Of a stretch of 64,000 bases of DNA, positions 1 to 44,500 are shown piece after piece (positions within the stretch are counted from its first letter, which is position 1; each line of letters begins with the position of its first letter). The stretch lies in assembly GCF_000699445.3 (NCBI RefSeq), contig NC_067195.1:82780569-82844568 (forward strand), in the 5' to 3' direction. A program made the translations under genes and the position numbers. The notes beneath the pieces were generated by a model. The model was not told the origin of the DNA and did not search any database. It saw nothing but the letters and a program-made list of their open reading frames with translations. This DNA comes from Schistosoma haematobium. Its lineage: Eukaryota > Platyhelminthes > Trematoda > Strigeidida > Schistosomatidae.

Positions 1-340
1 TAGGGGTCCACACCCCGTGCCTTCGACCTAAAGGTCTGATCCACAAAACAGTGGAGCATCGTAAGGAGATGCAGTCCCATGGTAGCCGGTGACCAAGGAA
101 TTGGTTCATACGCCATTTGTTCCCGCAGGATACTGGAGCCCATGTGCACCATTGATTTGGGATCCGGTTAAAGCGCTGGACATTCACTTTTCGTTCTCTC
201 ATTTTCGTAAACAACACCCCGTCACGAGAAGGCAGTGAGTAGGACTTCCCTGGCAGAGGCTGTATACGCGTGGCCGTGTGAGAGTATTTCGAGTGGGAGG
301 GCAAACCCGCCCCGCTCTCGGCCATACCAGGGCATTTATA
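1..340 (-). mobile_element. SINE-like element, truncated by window edge
   Basis: This is the same repeat as at 30971-31446 and 43956-44437, but more diverged and cut by the left edge of the window. It shares the landmark run from the region around gaaggtctgatccac to the terminal block ccagggcattt near 337. By comparison with the complete copies it lies on the minus strand, with its A-rich tail outside the window. I see no intact reading frame in this copy. It may be a SINE or the 3' end of a larger non-LTR element. Confidence 0.7.
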
Positions 341-640
341 AGCTAGTTAGTATAGACTTCAAATAGAATGAAACATTTTAGAATTTATTAATAATTGTCA
401 AAATCAATCAATTTTAATGACTTTGTTTATGATTAGTTATTAGCAAAAAATGTTTGTATTTTTATTGATTAATTTTCTTTCATTGATCTGTGATCATGTG
501 ATTGTATGATCTTTGCATCCATAAGTTGGTAGATCACTTTTTATGCTGATCTTTTAGTTAACTGTCAATTCATCTGAGTGTCTAGAATATTTTGAATTAC
601 CATAATGCTAATTTATTATTACAACTTCAATCTACTGGTA

Positions 641-921
641 AGACTATAATTTATGGATGACCTTTGAGCCACGCTAGACTGGTCTTGAGAGTGTCCACCT
701 AATAACTAGGACTAAATGAGGGTTATAAAACCATTTGAGGAATTCGAATTATGATTTACAGTTGATGGTTTAGGTTAAGAATTACATTTAGGGTTTTCAT
801 CATGAACTGACATAAGCTATAATGTCAAGACTCTATTTAGCCAGATCAATGAGTGAATTTCATGCCAAAATCTGAGACCTGTTATCTTATACCTGATTGG
901 TTCGTCCATAAATTATAGTCT
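641..921. mobile_element. MITE-like element with terminal inverted repeats
   Basis: The ends are inverted copies of each other: agactataatttatgga at the left and its complement at 905-921. The interior is AT-rich and has no coding capacity. A second copy in opposite orientation lies at 35738-35999 and a partial one near 35155-35322. Size (281 bp), inverted ends and lack of ORFs fit a non-autonomous DNA transposon. The superfamily is unknown because I cannot see a convincing target-site duplication. Confidence 0.6.
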
Positions 922-931
922 AGACCAAATG

Positions 932-2734
932 TATTTAACATAATGGTAGATGAGAACACTAATGCACTTAACGACAACACAGTATCTGAAAGCAACCAAT
1001 CACACACAAGGTTATCATTTGTTAAATAATATCGAATTACTCATTTCCTTGTGATATAACTGTTAACGATGCTGTTTCAAATGAAAATGAAAGCTTTACA
1101 ATCAGATCATTCATCAGGGCTACACAATTTCGATTACTTTTTGTTATTCTGAACATACAGTACTCTGAATACCACTCTTATTTATATTAACTTCAATCTA
1201 AACTAATTTCTTTTTGCTTGATTTATTAATTTCTTATATCAAGTAAATATCATCCTGCATTGTCTTATTCCTGGTTTTACTAAGAATGAGGTCATTCTAG
1301 AGAATTCTGAATAGTTAACAATTGCCGAAATTGTGTGATATTGTGCTTTCATGTTATTAGATCTGTAGTAAATAAAGTTACATGAAATACAACTTCAAAA
1401 GTGTAAATGCCTATAACTACATTTCCAGGAAATTTACGCAAAGTGTGTATATCATCATAGTTCATTTAGAAAATTACAGTAGATATGACTTATCTAACAA
1501 AAAAAATCCAGTCACTCAAATTTAAGTCATCCATTTATATACGCTGAGGTAAATAATGGAACACAAGTACTCAAAGCAATACTATATACAAAGGAGCATA
1601 TTTTTGTATATGTATCATAATAAGTAAATTGTGGACTAATTTTTCAGTAGATAATTTCAAAGTTGCATAACTGAATATCATTAATATTTATTGTTGCACT
1701 AAACATTTTGCCTAAGTTAATTTGATAAAAGTTCCATTATCTAAATGAGTTATCTACGAAGATTATTGATCTTACTTGTACTATGACGTTAATAAGCCGC
1801 TTTATGTGTATGAATTCAATAGTGTATACACAATTCATTACTGAAATACAACGTGATATATTCTTTTTCACGTCACTTTACAAAGATACTGATATATTCC
1901 CATGAGAATAATGAATAGTAACTGTTGGAATCTATTTCTGAGCTAATACTATACATATATTTTTATCCTGTAATTTTTAAGTAACTAAACTATGCATAGT
2001 CATGTTCCTCTTATTATAAGCTTTATTTTGACTCATAGACTATTATGATACGATTCACCGTTCTTAAGTTATGTCTATTATGTCTATTCATTACAGTCTC
2101 CCACATTCACAGCCACTTTGGGCAAGATCTTGTACAAATGTTATTTTCTATTTTATGGTTTGATGTGGCCTGTTTTGTTTGTATATAAACCCAGTATGCT
2201 TGAAATACATGATTCATATCGCGGAGGCTGAGATTTGGGTTCGGAACTCAACAGGTAGGGCTAGACAGGAATAACGACTGATAAGGACTCTAGACTGCTC
2301 GTACGGGTTTAGACATCATTGGTTCGTCGGTAAATCACTGTTCTCTAATTGGCGATATCATTGCGTTATATATTAATAGGGCATAAGGCAATAAGTTAAA
2401 ACAGATTCCTGTTCTATGAACCGGTCAAATGAAGAGAAAGGAAATAAGATATATATGAAATCACTTAAAATAATGCTTAATAGTGGCAAGCAAATTTTTG
2501 TGGTATATATAAATCATGCATACAGAAATGTAATGGTCATACAATATCATTGGAATATCACGTTATTTTTCTAAGTAATAATTATGGATTTCCACTTTTC
2601 TGAAATTATTCATTTAGCTGAACAGTTCAAAATAAAAATGAACTTGTTTTTTTTTGTGTGTGTTTCATTTTGATTAACTTACGGTATTCTTGAAGAATAT
2701 AAATAACGAAGATTATTATTGGAATATCACGTTT
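932..2734. other. Non-coding intron sequence, no gene seen
   Basis: AT-rich sequence, presumably part of the IFT81 intron upstream of the exon at 3430. No exon with IFT81 similarity is visible. A slightly GC-richer stretch near 2216-2420 may be an old transposon remnant, but I cannot assign it. Confidence 0.5.
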
Positions 2735-3240
2735 CAGAAGGAGTTTTGTGGATATTATAGTAATTTTAATAGTTGAGATCATGAGTCAATAGGACGAAAC
2801 GGTCTTCCAGTGCTTCCAAGTTTTCCATAGTGGTCTAGCTTCAACTGACTCTAAACTATTGAAATTACTATAATATCCACAAAAACACCTTATGATACTG
2901 ATCAATATATGCTCACTAGTGACTGACTTCAAGAGGGATTTCCTAGAATTCTAGTGGGAAGCAGTGAACAGTGGAGATCGACCGGACCACTGAAGACAAT
3001 GGTGGATGCGTCGCTCAATTTCTTGGATTAAATGAAGTTGGACATTAACACCGTTGGATGCCGGCTTAGTGGTCTAGAAGTTAAACGTTCGCTCTCGAGA
3101 CTGAAAGATCCTGTGTTCGAGTCCCAAGTGGCGGGATTGTCGGTGCGCACTGCTGAGGAGTCCCATACTAGGACGAATCGACCGTCCAGTACTTCCAGGT
3201 TTTCCATGGTGGTCTAACTCATGATCTCAATTATTAAAAT
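2735..3240 (+). mobile_element. tRNA-headed hammerhead SINE, 1.3 tandem monomers
   Basis: A partial 3' end of one monomer (about 2735-2895: last part of the hammerhead, then the tail ending near atgatactg) runs directly into a complete second monomer (about 2890-3235). The complete unit contains, in order, a leader, a tRNA-like segment with A-box-like and B-box-like blocks (about 3060-3130), the hammerhead core (3147-3192) and the tail gttttccatggtgg. The direct head-to-tail joint suggests that multimers exist or existed. It lies about 190 bp upstream of an IFT81 exon. Confidence 0.65.
3147..3192 (+). ncRNA. Hammerhead ribozyme motif (probably inactive)
   Basis: Stem I strands gcactg (3147-3152) and cagtac (3187-3192) flank the core ctgagga (3153-3159). 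Stem II is gtcc/ggac (3160-3163, 3171-3174), followed by gaat where the catalytic consensus is GAAA. The NUH triplet is gtc before 3187. The GAAA to GAAT change falls at A15.1 and probably weakens cleavage. The assignment rests on the CUGANGA - stem II - GAAA order. Confidence 0.55.
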
Positions 3241-3429
3241 TAGAATGTCACGTTATTTATTTAATAAATAATAAAGTATAGATTTTCAATTTTCCTCTAT
3301 AAAATATTCATTTGTTTTAGCTAGAAAAAGCATTTAACACATGTACTTCACATTTTTTTGTTTGTTTATTTGTTATTTACATTATTTAAGTTCCTTTCCT
3401 TCTCAACTATTTTTGTATAAATCATTTAG

Positions 3430-37004
<33,575 letters not shown>

Positions 37005-37246
37005 TAAAAAGAACAACAACACAGTATTGACAATTGTAAATAACTTGTTTTTAAATAAGTAAAAGTATTATTTACTTATATTTGCGTTACTTTGTTAATT
37101 GATCATCCTTATAACTGTTGATATATAAACTTCATCGGTGTTTAAAATTAGAAGGCAATAAGAAACAGCAACTACAATTTATTAGCTGATAGCGCATATC
37201 ACAAAGCTATAAGTAATGTCAAGTGAATTTGAAGTGGAGAGGTGAA

Positions 37247-37795
37247 TACTTACGCCTGTTACTCCTAATGGAGCATATGATGACGACCAGCAGTCTCCAA
37301 CCCACTCTGTCCTGGGCCTTCCTTTCTAATTCCATCCAATTCTTGTTCATTTTTCTCATGTCTATTTCCATTTCCCAGCGTAATGTGTTCATTGGTCTTC
37401 CTCTTTTCCTTTGACCTTGAGGATTCCATGTGAGGGTTTGTCTTGTGACACGGTTCGGTGCTTTCCTCAATGTGTGTCCTATCCACTTCCAACGCTTCTT
37501 CCTGATTTCTTCCTCCGCTGGGATCTGGTTTGTTCTTTCCCATAATTGGTTGTTGCTAATAGTGTCCGGCCAACGGATCCGAAGTATTTTGCGTAGACAA
37601 CTGTTAATAAACACTTGTATTTTCTGGATGATGGCTTTCGTAGTTCTCCAGATTTCCGCCCAATACAGTAGAACTGTCTTGACATTTGTATTGTAAATTC
37701 TGACTTTGGTGTTGGCTTGTGAACTGTTGTTTTGAGTTCCAGATATTCTTCAGTTGTAAATATGTTGTCCTCCATGCACGATTTTGCAGTTTAAG
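37247..37795 (-). pseudogene. RTE-type LINE 3' end, nearly identical to 32978-33500
   Basis: Minus-strand copy of the RTE C-terminal region. The translated segment from [17 protein letters not shown] matches the copy at 33130 almost exactly. Upstream it jumps from caacatatttac to tcgtgcatggagg, sequence found 450 bp earlier in the 32.5-kb copy, so it carries an internal deletion. It lies 240 bp past the IFT81 stop, inverted relative to the copy in the intron. Confidence 0.85.
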
Positions 37796-38204
37796 GAGAG
37801 GTAAACAAGTATATACGAATGATTACATAGGTAAATTTATAGTCAAATTGCATAAGGGCGCAGTAAAACAAAGTAGGGACTAATAATTGGATTTGAGTAC
37901 ATATATATCCACCGAGTGATATTTAAGTAATTAACATTTTATCTAGAGTCTGTCATGTGATTGTAATAGTACAAAGAAATAGATGAATTGTTATTATTCA
38001 AATAACATTGTCTATTAAGTAAGTTAATAAAAGGGTTTAACCAAACTTAACCATAATCGAAATTAGTTGTAGGATAGTTGCTATATACTCATATTTCAAA
38101 TTATAACTAGGAAACATCACCCGTCAAGGTAGGTGGTGAGCGGGAATATGATGATGATTTACTATCTCATCTACTGACTATTCATCTTTACTAAATACTC
38201 TATC
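37796..38204. other. Intergenic sequence
   Basis: AT-rich. No gene seen. Confidence 0.5.
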
Positions 38205-40065
38205 CCTAACCCAGGTATTGCTTACTCCGTGGTCCCAAAATACACGAGCAATGCTTCGTAGAAACCTATGATCACATATCAGTAACCAACGAATATCCCC
38301 TACTTTTAATGGCCGTTTCACATCCGTCGAGTAAAACGGAGCGAACTGTTACTCAGTAAACTTGCCCTTTGGTTGACAGACGGACATCTTCCCCACGCCA
38401 CATGGGACACGAGCTAACAAAAGCCAATCGAGCCTTCTGGATCTGTGCCGCGATTTTGTCAGGCACCATACCATCAGTACTGTTTAGACGCTCATAAGTG
38501 AAGTGAATTCAACTACTTCATTCCCTGTCACTAATTCAGGCAATGATCCAAGCCAATCCTGAAGTAACATTTTACATTTGGAGGGAGAGAACCGCATCAC
38601 AAAAATGCTTTGATTGTTCCTTAAGGTGGTCAGAAGATTGAATTTTATCGGCGTCTTCACCACACAAAACTATATCACCTATATATTCTAAGTCAACAAG
38701 TGAATCTTCTGGTAGAAGATCAACTCGTGAAAAGTCAGACGATGAAAGCATTATCTCTAATAGTACTTCCATATCCAAGTTAAATAAAAACGGAAGCAGC
38801 AGACAACCGTGATGAGAACCACCTGAAGTAACCAGTTCCGACGACAGTTCGCTACAAGCTCTGATTCGGCCGGAAATGATCGAGTAGAGAGCTTAAACAA
38901 AATAAATGCACTTACTTGGTACATCTTTCAATGAGACACTGCCACAGAACCTCACGATCAACAGAGTTGAATGCTGTCTTAAGCCCAAAGAACAGGACTA
39001 TAGCAGAATGTCGAGAAGTGTATGTTCCAGAATCTGCCGAAGGGTGAATAGTTGGCCCATACATCCAAGTCCAGGTCTGAAACTAGCCTGGTTTTCTCGT
39101 GTTCGCTCTTAACGACTTCTAGTTAGACATCGAAATATAATTGAGACGAATATTTTAGATACCATGTTGGAAAAATGATCTCCGTGATTATCACCAAAAG
39201 GATCTCTGTCCCTTTTTATACATAGCTTTCTATAACATTTAACATCCTCCCATCTACAATCAGTGGGAGCGCATTCAAAGATAACGAAAAGGCAATGGCG
39301 TGTGTCACTAACTTTTCAAGCTCTTACCGTCCGTTTAGTTAGGCAGAGCGCGACTATTTATCGGAATCCGGCTTTCGAAATTAGCGCTTCACTTACACTT
39401 GTGAGGTTATGGGAAGTAGCAGTGGGGTCTCCAGATACACGAAGAATAAATCGACAAAGTTAGATGAATGACCATAGTCGGACCCTGTATGTGGGTTACG
39501 GTGACGAAGCACACATCCAACTTGTGAGATTCTAAAGTTCTAGCTAAAGAAGATTGTTTTACTATCCGACGCAATGCTCGAACATTAAAAGCCCTAACAT
39601 GTAGTTTAGAGCGTGGTTTCAGGAGAACAGGTATAACACTTCGTGAACTCAAATCACCAGCATTATTGGTGCATAAAGATAAAGGTAAATTAGAAGGGCT
39701 ATTCGTGAGGATGGCAGAATCATTAAGAAGTGAGCGAGGACTCGATCGTCAACAAGATGATCTCTGGTGCTGAAGGAGGTATGAGACTGGTTGGTACATC
39801 CCGGTTGCCAACACCGCAGAAAAATATTTCTTCTTTTGGGACCTAAAACGGAATCTGAATTAGAAGTAGCCTTAGCAGCCTGGAAGCTTGACTGCAGAGC
39901 CCAAGGGACAACTGTTTCAGGCCGGTCGCGCACGGCTTTTTTATGGGAAGTTCCTGATGTTTTAGCTCCACACTTCAAAAGCCTTAACGCCGGAGACGGA
40001 AACCTATGGGGTAAGGTGAGGTATGACACTTTTAGGGTCGACATTTCTTCATGATTAAATAGCAA
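38205..40065 (-). pseudogene. Decayed non-LTR retrotransposon
   Basis: Minus strand, with the 5' side at the right. About 40065-39649 is an open frame of uncertain nature with CGAKTSGTSHKKAVRDRP and FLRCWQPGCTN. About 39652-39407 looks like an endonuclease start (SKLHVRAFNVRALRR, LDVCFVTVTHIQ). 39120-38820 is a broken RT, and 38778-38572 resembles the [16 protein letters not shown] region of the copy at 43.6 kb with the active site altered to EYIGDIVL. It ends in the C-terminal part near 38205. It is the most complete but heavily mutated copy of this family. Confidence 0.6.
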
Positions 40066-40724
40066 TACGATACAGGCCTGTGATTATGTTGAATGTCCGA
40101 TTGAAAGTTGATAAGCCGTTGTTTCATACCCACACATCACCAACCTTGATGCCCAGTGAAAGAACCTTTGGAATTATATACTCAAAACACACTACCAAAC
40201 TATGAAATTCATAACTGCCGGTTCAGGCCCAATGTTTGAAATTAATAAATAAAGCAATTATGTACGATAATGAACAATAATCTTTCCTCCATCCAACTGC
40301 AACAGTTAGTAGAAAAACAAAATCACTTTACCAAAATAATAAGTCAAACATACCGGTGAAGAAAAAAACAAATGAAATGAACAAACTAATACAAAGTTAT
40401 GGATAATTTTAAAAAAGCACCAACACAAAAGGGAAGTTCTGATCGATGTACAATTGTGATTATGTAATAAACTGCTTTCGTTTGTTATTAAATACAAAAT
40501 ACAAATATACCATACCAAATAATAAGAAGAAGAAGAAAATCGATGATAGAAATGTAAATTTTTGGTTCACTTCAAAAGTTTCTTTTCTTTTTGGATAATT
40601 AAGTTCTATGATAAGAACGATAACAATATCAAAAAAAAAGAGAAACAATCATTTAGAACCATTCAACCAACAAGATAAAAATATATAAGAAAACTATACA
40701 AATACATTAATCATTTTGAGATGG
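40066..40724. other. Intergenic sequence
   Basis: AT-rich between the convergent genes. Nothing recognised. Confidence 0.5.
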
Positions 40725-40832
40725 CGGAGATTTGTAGCTCAGGTGGATGATTTTGGTGGAGTTTTGTTCTCTGAGCTGGATGGACGACCAAACCATCCAG
40801 CTCAGAGAACAAAACTCCACCAAAATTAATCA
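40725..40832. repeat. Foldback element with perfect 34-bp arms
   Basis: Arms 40750-40783 and 40793-40826 are perfect inverted copies (core ggagttttgttctctgagct) around a 9-base loop. Flanking left sequence matches the outer part of the copy at 24935. Confidence 0.85.
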
Positions 40833-41245
40833 TTTTACAACAATAAATAGTACAATGGAAGTATTACTAAATCATGATAAAAAATGAAAATCATTGGAAC
40901 AAGATCAAACTTAACTGAAGAAAACAACAACAACATAATTAACAATAAAGAAAAAAGTATACGAAGGGAGACAGAAAGTATACGAGCAAATGAATTGTAA
41001 TTTTCTTCAAATAGTACGTTTGTACTCTGAAAATGCTTTTTACTTTGAATTTCTTTGCTTCACTTAAAAGTAGATTTTATGAAATATGAACAAACAAACG
41101 AAAAAGAAAAACAGGATACGAGGGGACTAGATTGCAGCAAAAAGTACCAGTATGCATAAACAGAAAAAATAAACTATACTACATTTGTCATATCAACCTA
41201 GTTTGTTTTTTTCTCTACAGACACAAAATATACTTGTTTACATCT
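40833..41245. other. ZIP7 3' flank
   Basis: A-rich sequence 3' of the ZIP7 stop. I see no further AATAAA on the minus strand in 41000-41240. Confidence 0.45.
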
Positions 41246-41599
41246 TTATTCCAGTGTTCCGATAGCAGCCATCATTGCAACGCCGCTAATTAAAGAAATT
41301 ATTTCAAGTAGACTTTGGACGAATGATTTTAATCCATTGTTTCGTGTTTTTGGTGTATTAGTAGTAGTACCGGTGTTATTATTAGTTGCCAACAGGTCAG
41401 GTAGCACAGAAGTCATAGCTATGTAGATAAAACCACCGGCAGTAAATGGTAAAATGCAACCAATAACAACATCATCTGTTACAACTGGTAGTATATTAGC
41501 ATCAAAAACAATAGGACCAATACTAACACGTGCAGCAAGTAAGCTAACAGATGAACCCAAAAGTGCACCAATAGCAGTGATCAATTGAAGAAGCATAGC
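41246..41599 (-). CDS. SLC39A7: ZIP7 exon 5 (last)
   Basis: Acceptor ag at 41601-41600, phase 0, 117 residues and stop taa (41248-41246). It contains the last three membrane segments: [40 protein letters not shown] and [19 protein letters not shown]. The sequence aataaa overlaps the stop codon (41250-41245). Confidence 0.95.
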   Translation of the reverse strand, partial: AMLLQLITAIGALLGSSVSLLAARVSIGPIVFDANILPVVTDDVVIGCILPFTAGGFIYIAMTSVLPDLLATNNNTGTTTNTPKTRNNGLKSFVQSLLEIISLISGVAMMAAIGTLE

Positions 41600-44500
41600 C
41601 TAGATAATAGGTAACGAACAAAACCCATATTAAAAGTGAGGATTTTTGTGCTGAGAAGTCAATATTGTACCAAAATATAATGTTGAATAAATCCATTATT
41701 AATAATAAAAATAAAAATAATAATAATAATATAAGAATTAATTAAATGATTTTGATAAAAACGCTCTTCTAAAATTCAAGAACTAAAATAAATTCGGAAA
41801 GAAGTTCTTCCAAATTATAAGCAGAGATGGATAGCGACTGGCAGTGAATTCCAGGTCGAGCGTTCCATCTTATCTGGGACTCGTCAGCTAAATGTAGCTG
41901 CATCCCAGAGTCGATGTTTACTCCAACACTCGGACACAGTACTTTTCGTTTCAAACGTCATCGCACTAATGAGACCAGATACTTACTGGCTAGTGCAATC
42001 CTAAATTATGTTATAGGTGATCATAAACAGATGTATTACTTTAGGTATTATCATAGTTACATATTAGAATGATAAGCATGTGTTACATTTTACTCCCCTC
42101 AAAATTTACATAATCAGTTACTAGTGCGATTCAGATAACAAATATGACTCATAGACTAATCAATTAGTAAGTTATGTGCATCGGTTTGTGTTGCCACAAA
42201 CTAATGACGCCCTGCACCAGACTACTGAATTACATTTTACATTATTTAGCATACTCAGTTTATTTATGGCAAAACCAACTCCCTAGGTGTCTGAAATTCC
42301 ATCGGACTATGAAAACATTTTCGTTTTAGAAAGGTGTATAAATTCACATACCCCTAAAGTAAGTGTTCACAATGATCTTGGAGCATGGTTTTTTATTGGT
42401 GAAACAAAATATTTTTTGTGATATGTATACATTTTTAACAGAAGGCATGACGTTGATTGAACCAAAAACAACTCACTAATCACAGTGTGTGCTACGCTTT
42501 TGGTAGGATGAGATTTCAGTCAGTCAGTAACAACGTAGAACTTCGTACGTACGTACATCAGTTCGAGTTGTCAAACCACATTAGCACAGAGATACAATTG
42601 TCGATTCAAATCCCATAGTGGTAGAGGTGATAAGAGTATAAGCAGTAATCGGAAAGATTAGGGTTTAAAGATGTGATTTAAAGAGTATAATCCAGTGAAA
42701 TAAATTTGGAAAGAGAAAAAAAGAAACAAGGAGGATTCATGAAATTAGGATTTGGGAGAACACAAAGAGTGGATGCACCTGCACCAATGCAAACGATTTT
42801 GAGCCATATCATTCAGGGTCTCTAACCATCGGTTGCTATCATCTCGCGGTCCCCAACCAGGTAGTCTATACCTACCAACATGACTCAGTTCACTTGTCAG
42901 TGACTTCATGGACTTGTGCCATGTTTTGGTTTGGCCGCCCCTAGCTTTCTTCCAACCTACTCCTATACCACTGAACATAGCACGTCGAGGCAGTCGGTGG
43001 TTGGGCATACGTAACACGTGTCCCAGCCATCTCAACTGATCAAGTTTCACTACTTCATCAATTGATTTGCCATCCTTACCTAGTACCCGTTTCCTAACAA
43101 CTGTGTTACTTACTCGATGGACCCATGATATACGAGCAATGTTTCGAAGACACCTATGATCGAATACTAGTAACCTACGGATATCTTCTACTCTTACCGG
43201 CCATGTTTCACTGCCATAAAGTAGGACGGAACGAACTGCTGCGCAGTAAACACGTCCTTTGGTTGATAGACGGATATCTCGCCTACGCCATAAATGACGC
43301 AAGTTGGCAAAAGCTAGTCGAGCCTTCTGTATCCGTGCTGAGATTTCGTCACACACTAAACCACAAGGGCTGATGAGACTTCCAAGGTAAGTGAAGCGGT
43401 CGACACGCTCAACTACTTCACTCCCTATCATTAGTTCGGGTGTCGATGCAACCCAATCCTGAAGTAATATTTTGCATTTCGAGGGGGAGAATCGCATGCC
43501 GAACATGCTTGCATTGTTGCTTATAGTGGTCAGAAGACTGCATTTTGTCAGCATCTTCACCAAATAGAACTATGTCATCGGCATATTCCAAGTCAACAAG
43601 TGAATCTCCTGGTAGAAGTTCAACCCCTGGAAATTTAGATGAGGAAAGTGTCATCTCTAAAAGTACGTCAATGACAAAGTTAAACAAGGATGGAGATAGT
43701 GGGCAGCCCTGACGAACACCACTTGAGGTAATCAATTTTGATGACAGTTTGCCATAAGCTCTCACTCGACCAGTTGTGTTCGAGTGAGATTTCAACTAGC
43801 AACCCGATAATTACGAGCCGAATGCCTAAACAAATGTGTAACGAGATGTTTAAGTAAACCTTAAATGACCTTGAGAAATTTCAGCCAGTCAGATAACAGG
43901 TGATATAAAGCAGGTATACATTAAAGAAAATTGAAAGAACTGTAATGGATATATGTTTATTTATTTATTTTATTTTAACACATAGATATTGGTACAAGAA
44001 GGCACCAAATACATATGCGCCACACAAATCTCATTCGATATGTGTGAGGGCTGTGATACTGCCCGGGTGCCCAAACCGAAGCAGGTGGTTTTCTTAGGGG
44101 GCCATTCCCCGAGCCTTCGACCTGAAGGTCTGATCCACAAGGCAGTGGAGCATCGTAAGGAGATGCAGTCCCATGGAAGCCGGTGACCAACAATTGGTTC
44201 ATACGCCTTTTGTTCCCGCAGGATACTGGGGCCCATGTGCACTATTGGTTTGGAATCCGGTTAAAGCGCCGGACATTCACTTTTCGTCCTCTCATTTTTG
44301 TAAACAACACCCCCGCCACGAGAAGGCAGTGAGTAGGACTTCCCTGGCAGAGGCTGTATACGCGTGGCCATGTGAGAGCATTTCGAGAGAGAGAGGGGAT
44401 TCTCCCCACTCTCGGCCGTACCAGGGCATTTGGGGGCAATGGATACATGGCTTTAATGTGGTTAGAAAACCTCTAAAGATTACAACTAGGTTCTGATGTT

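Noticed and set aside
3032..3217. 61-codon frame over the tRNA-headed SINE
   Set aside because: It translates the tRNA-like and hammerhead segments; other copies do not keep the frame.
39791..40054. 87-codon plus-strand frame
   Set aside because: It is antisense to the decayed non-LTR element.
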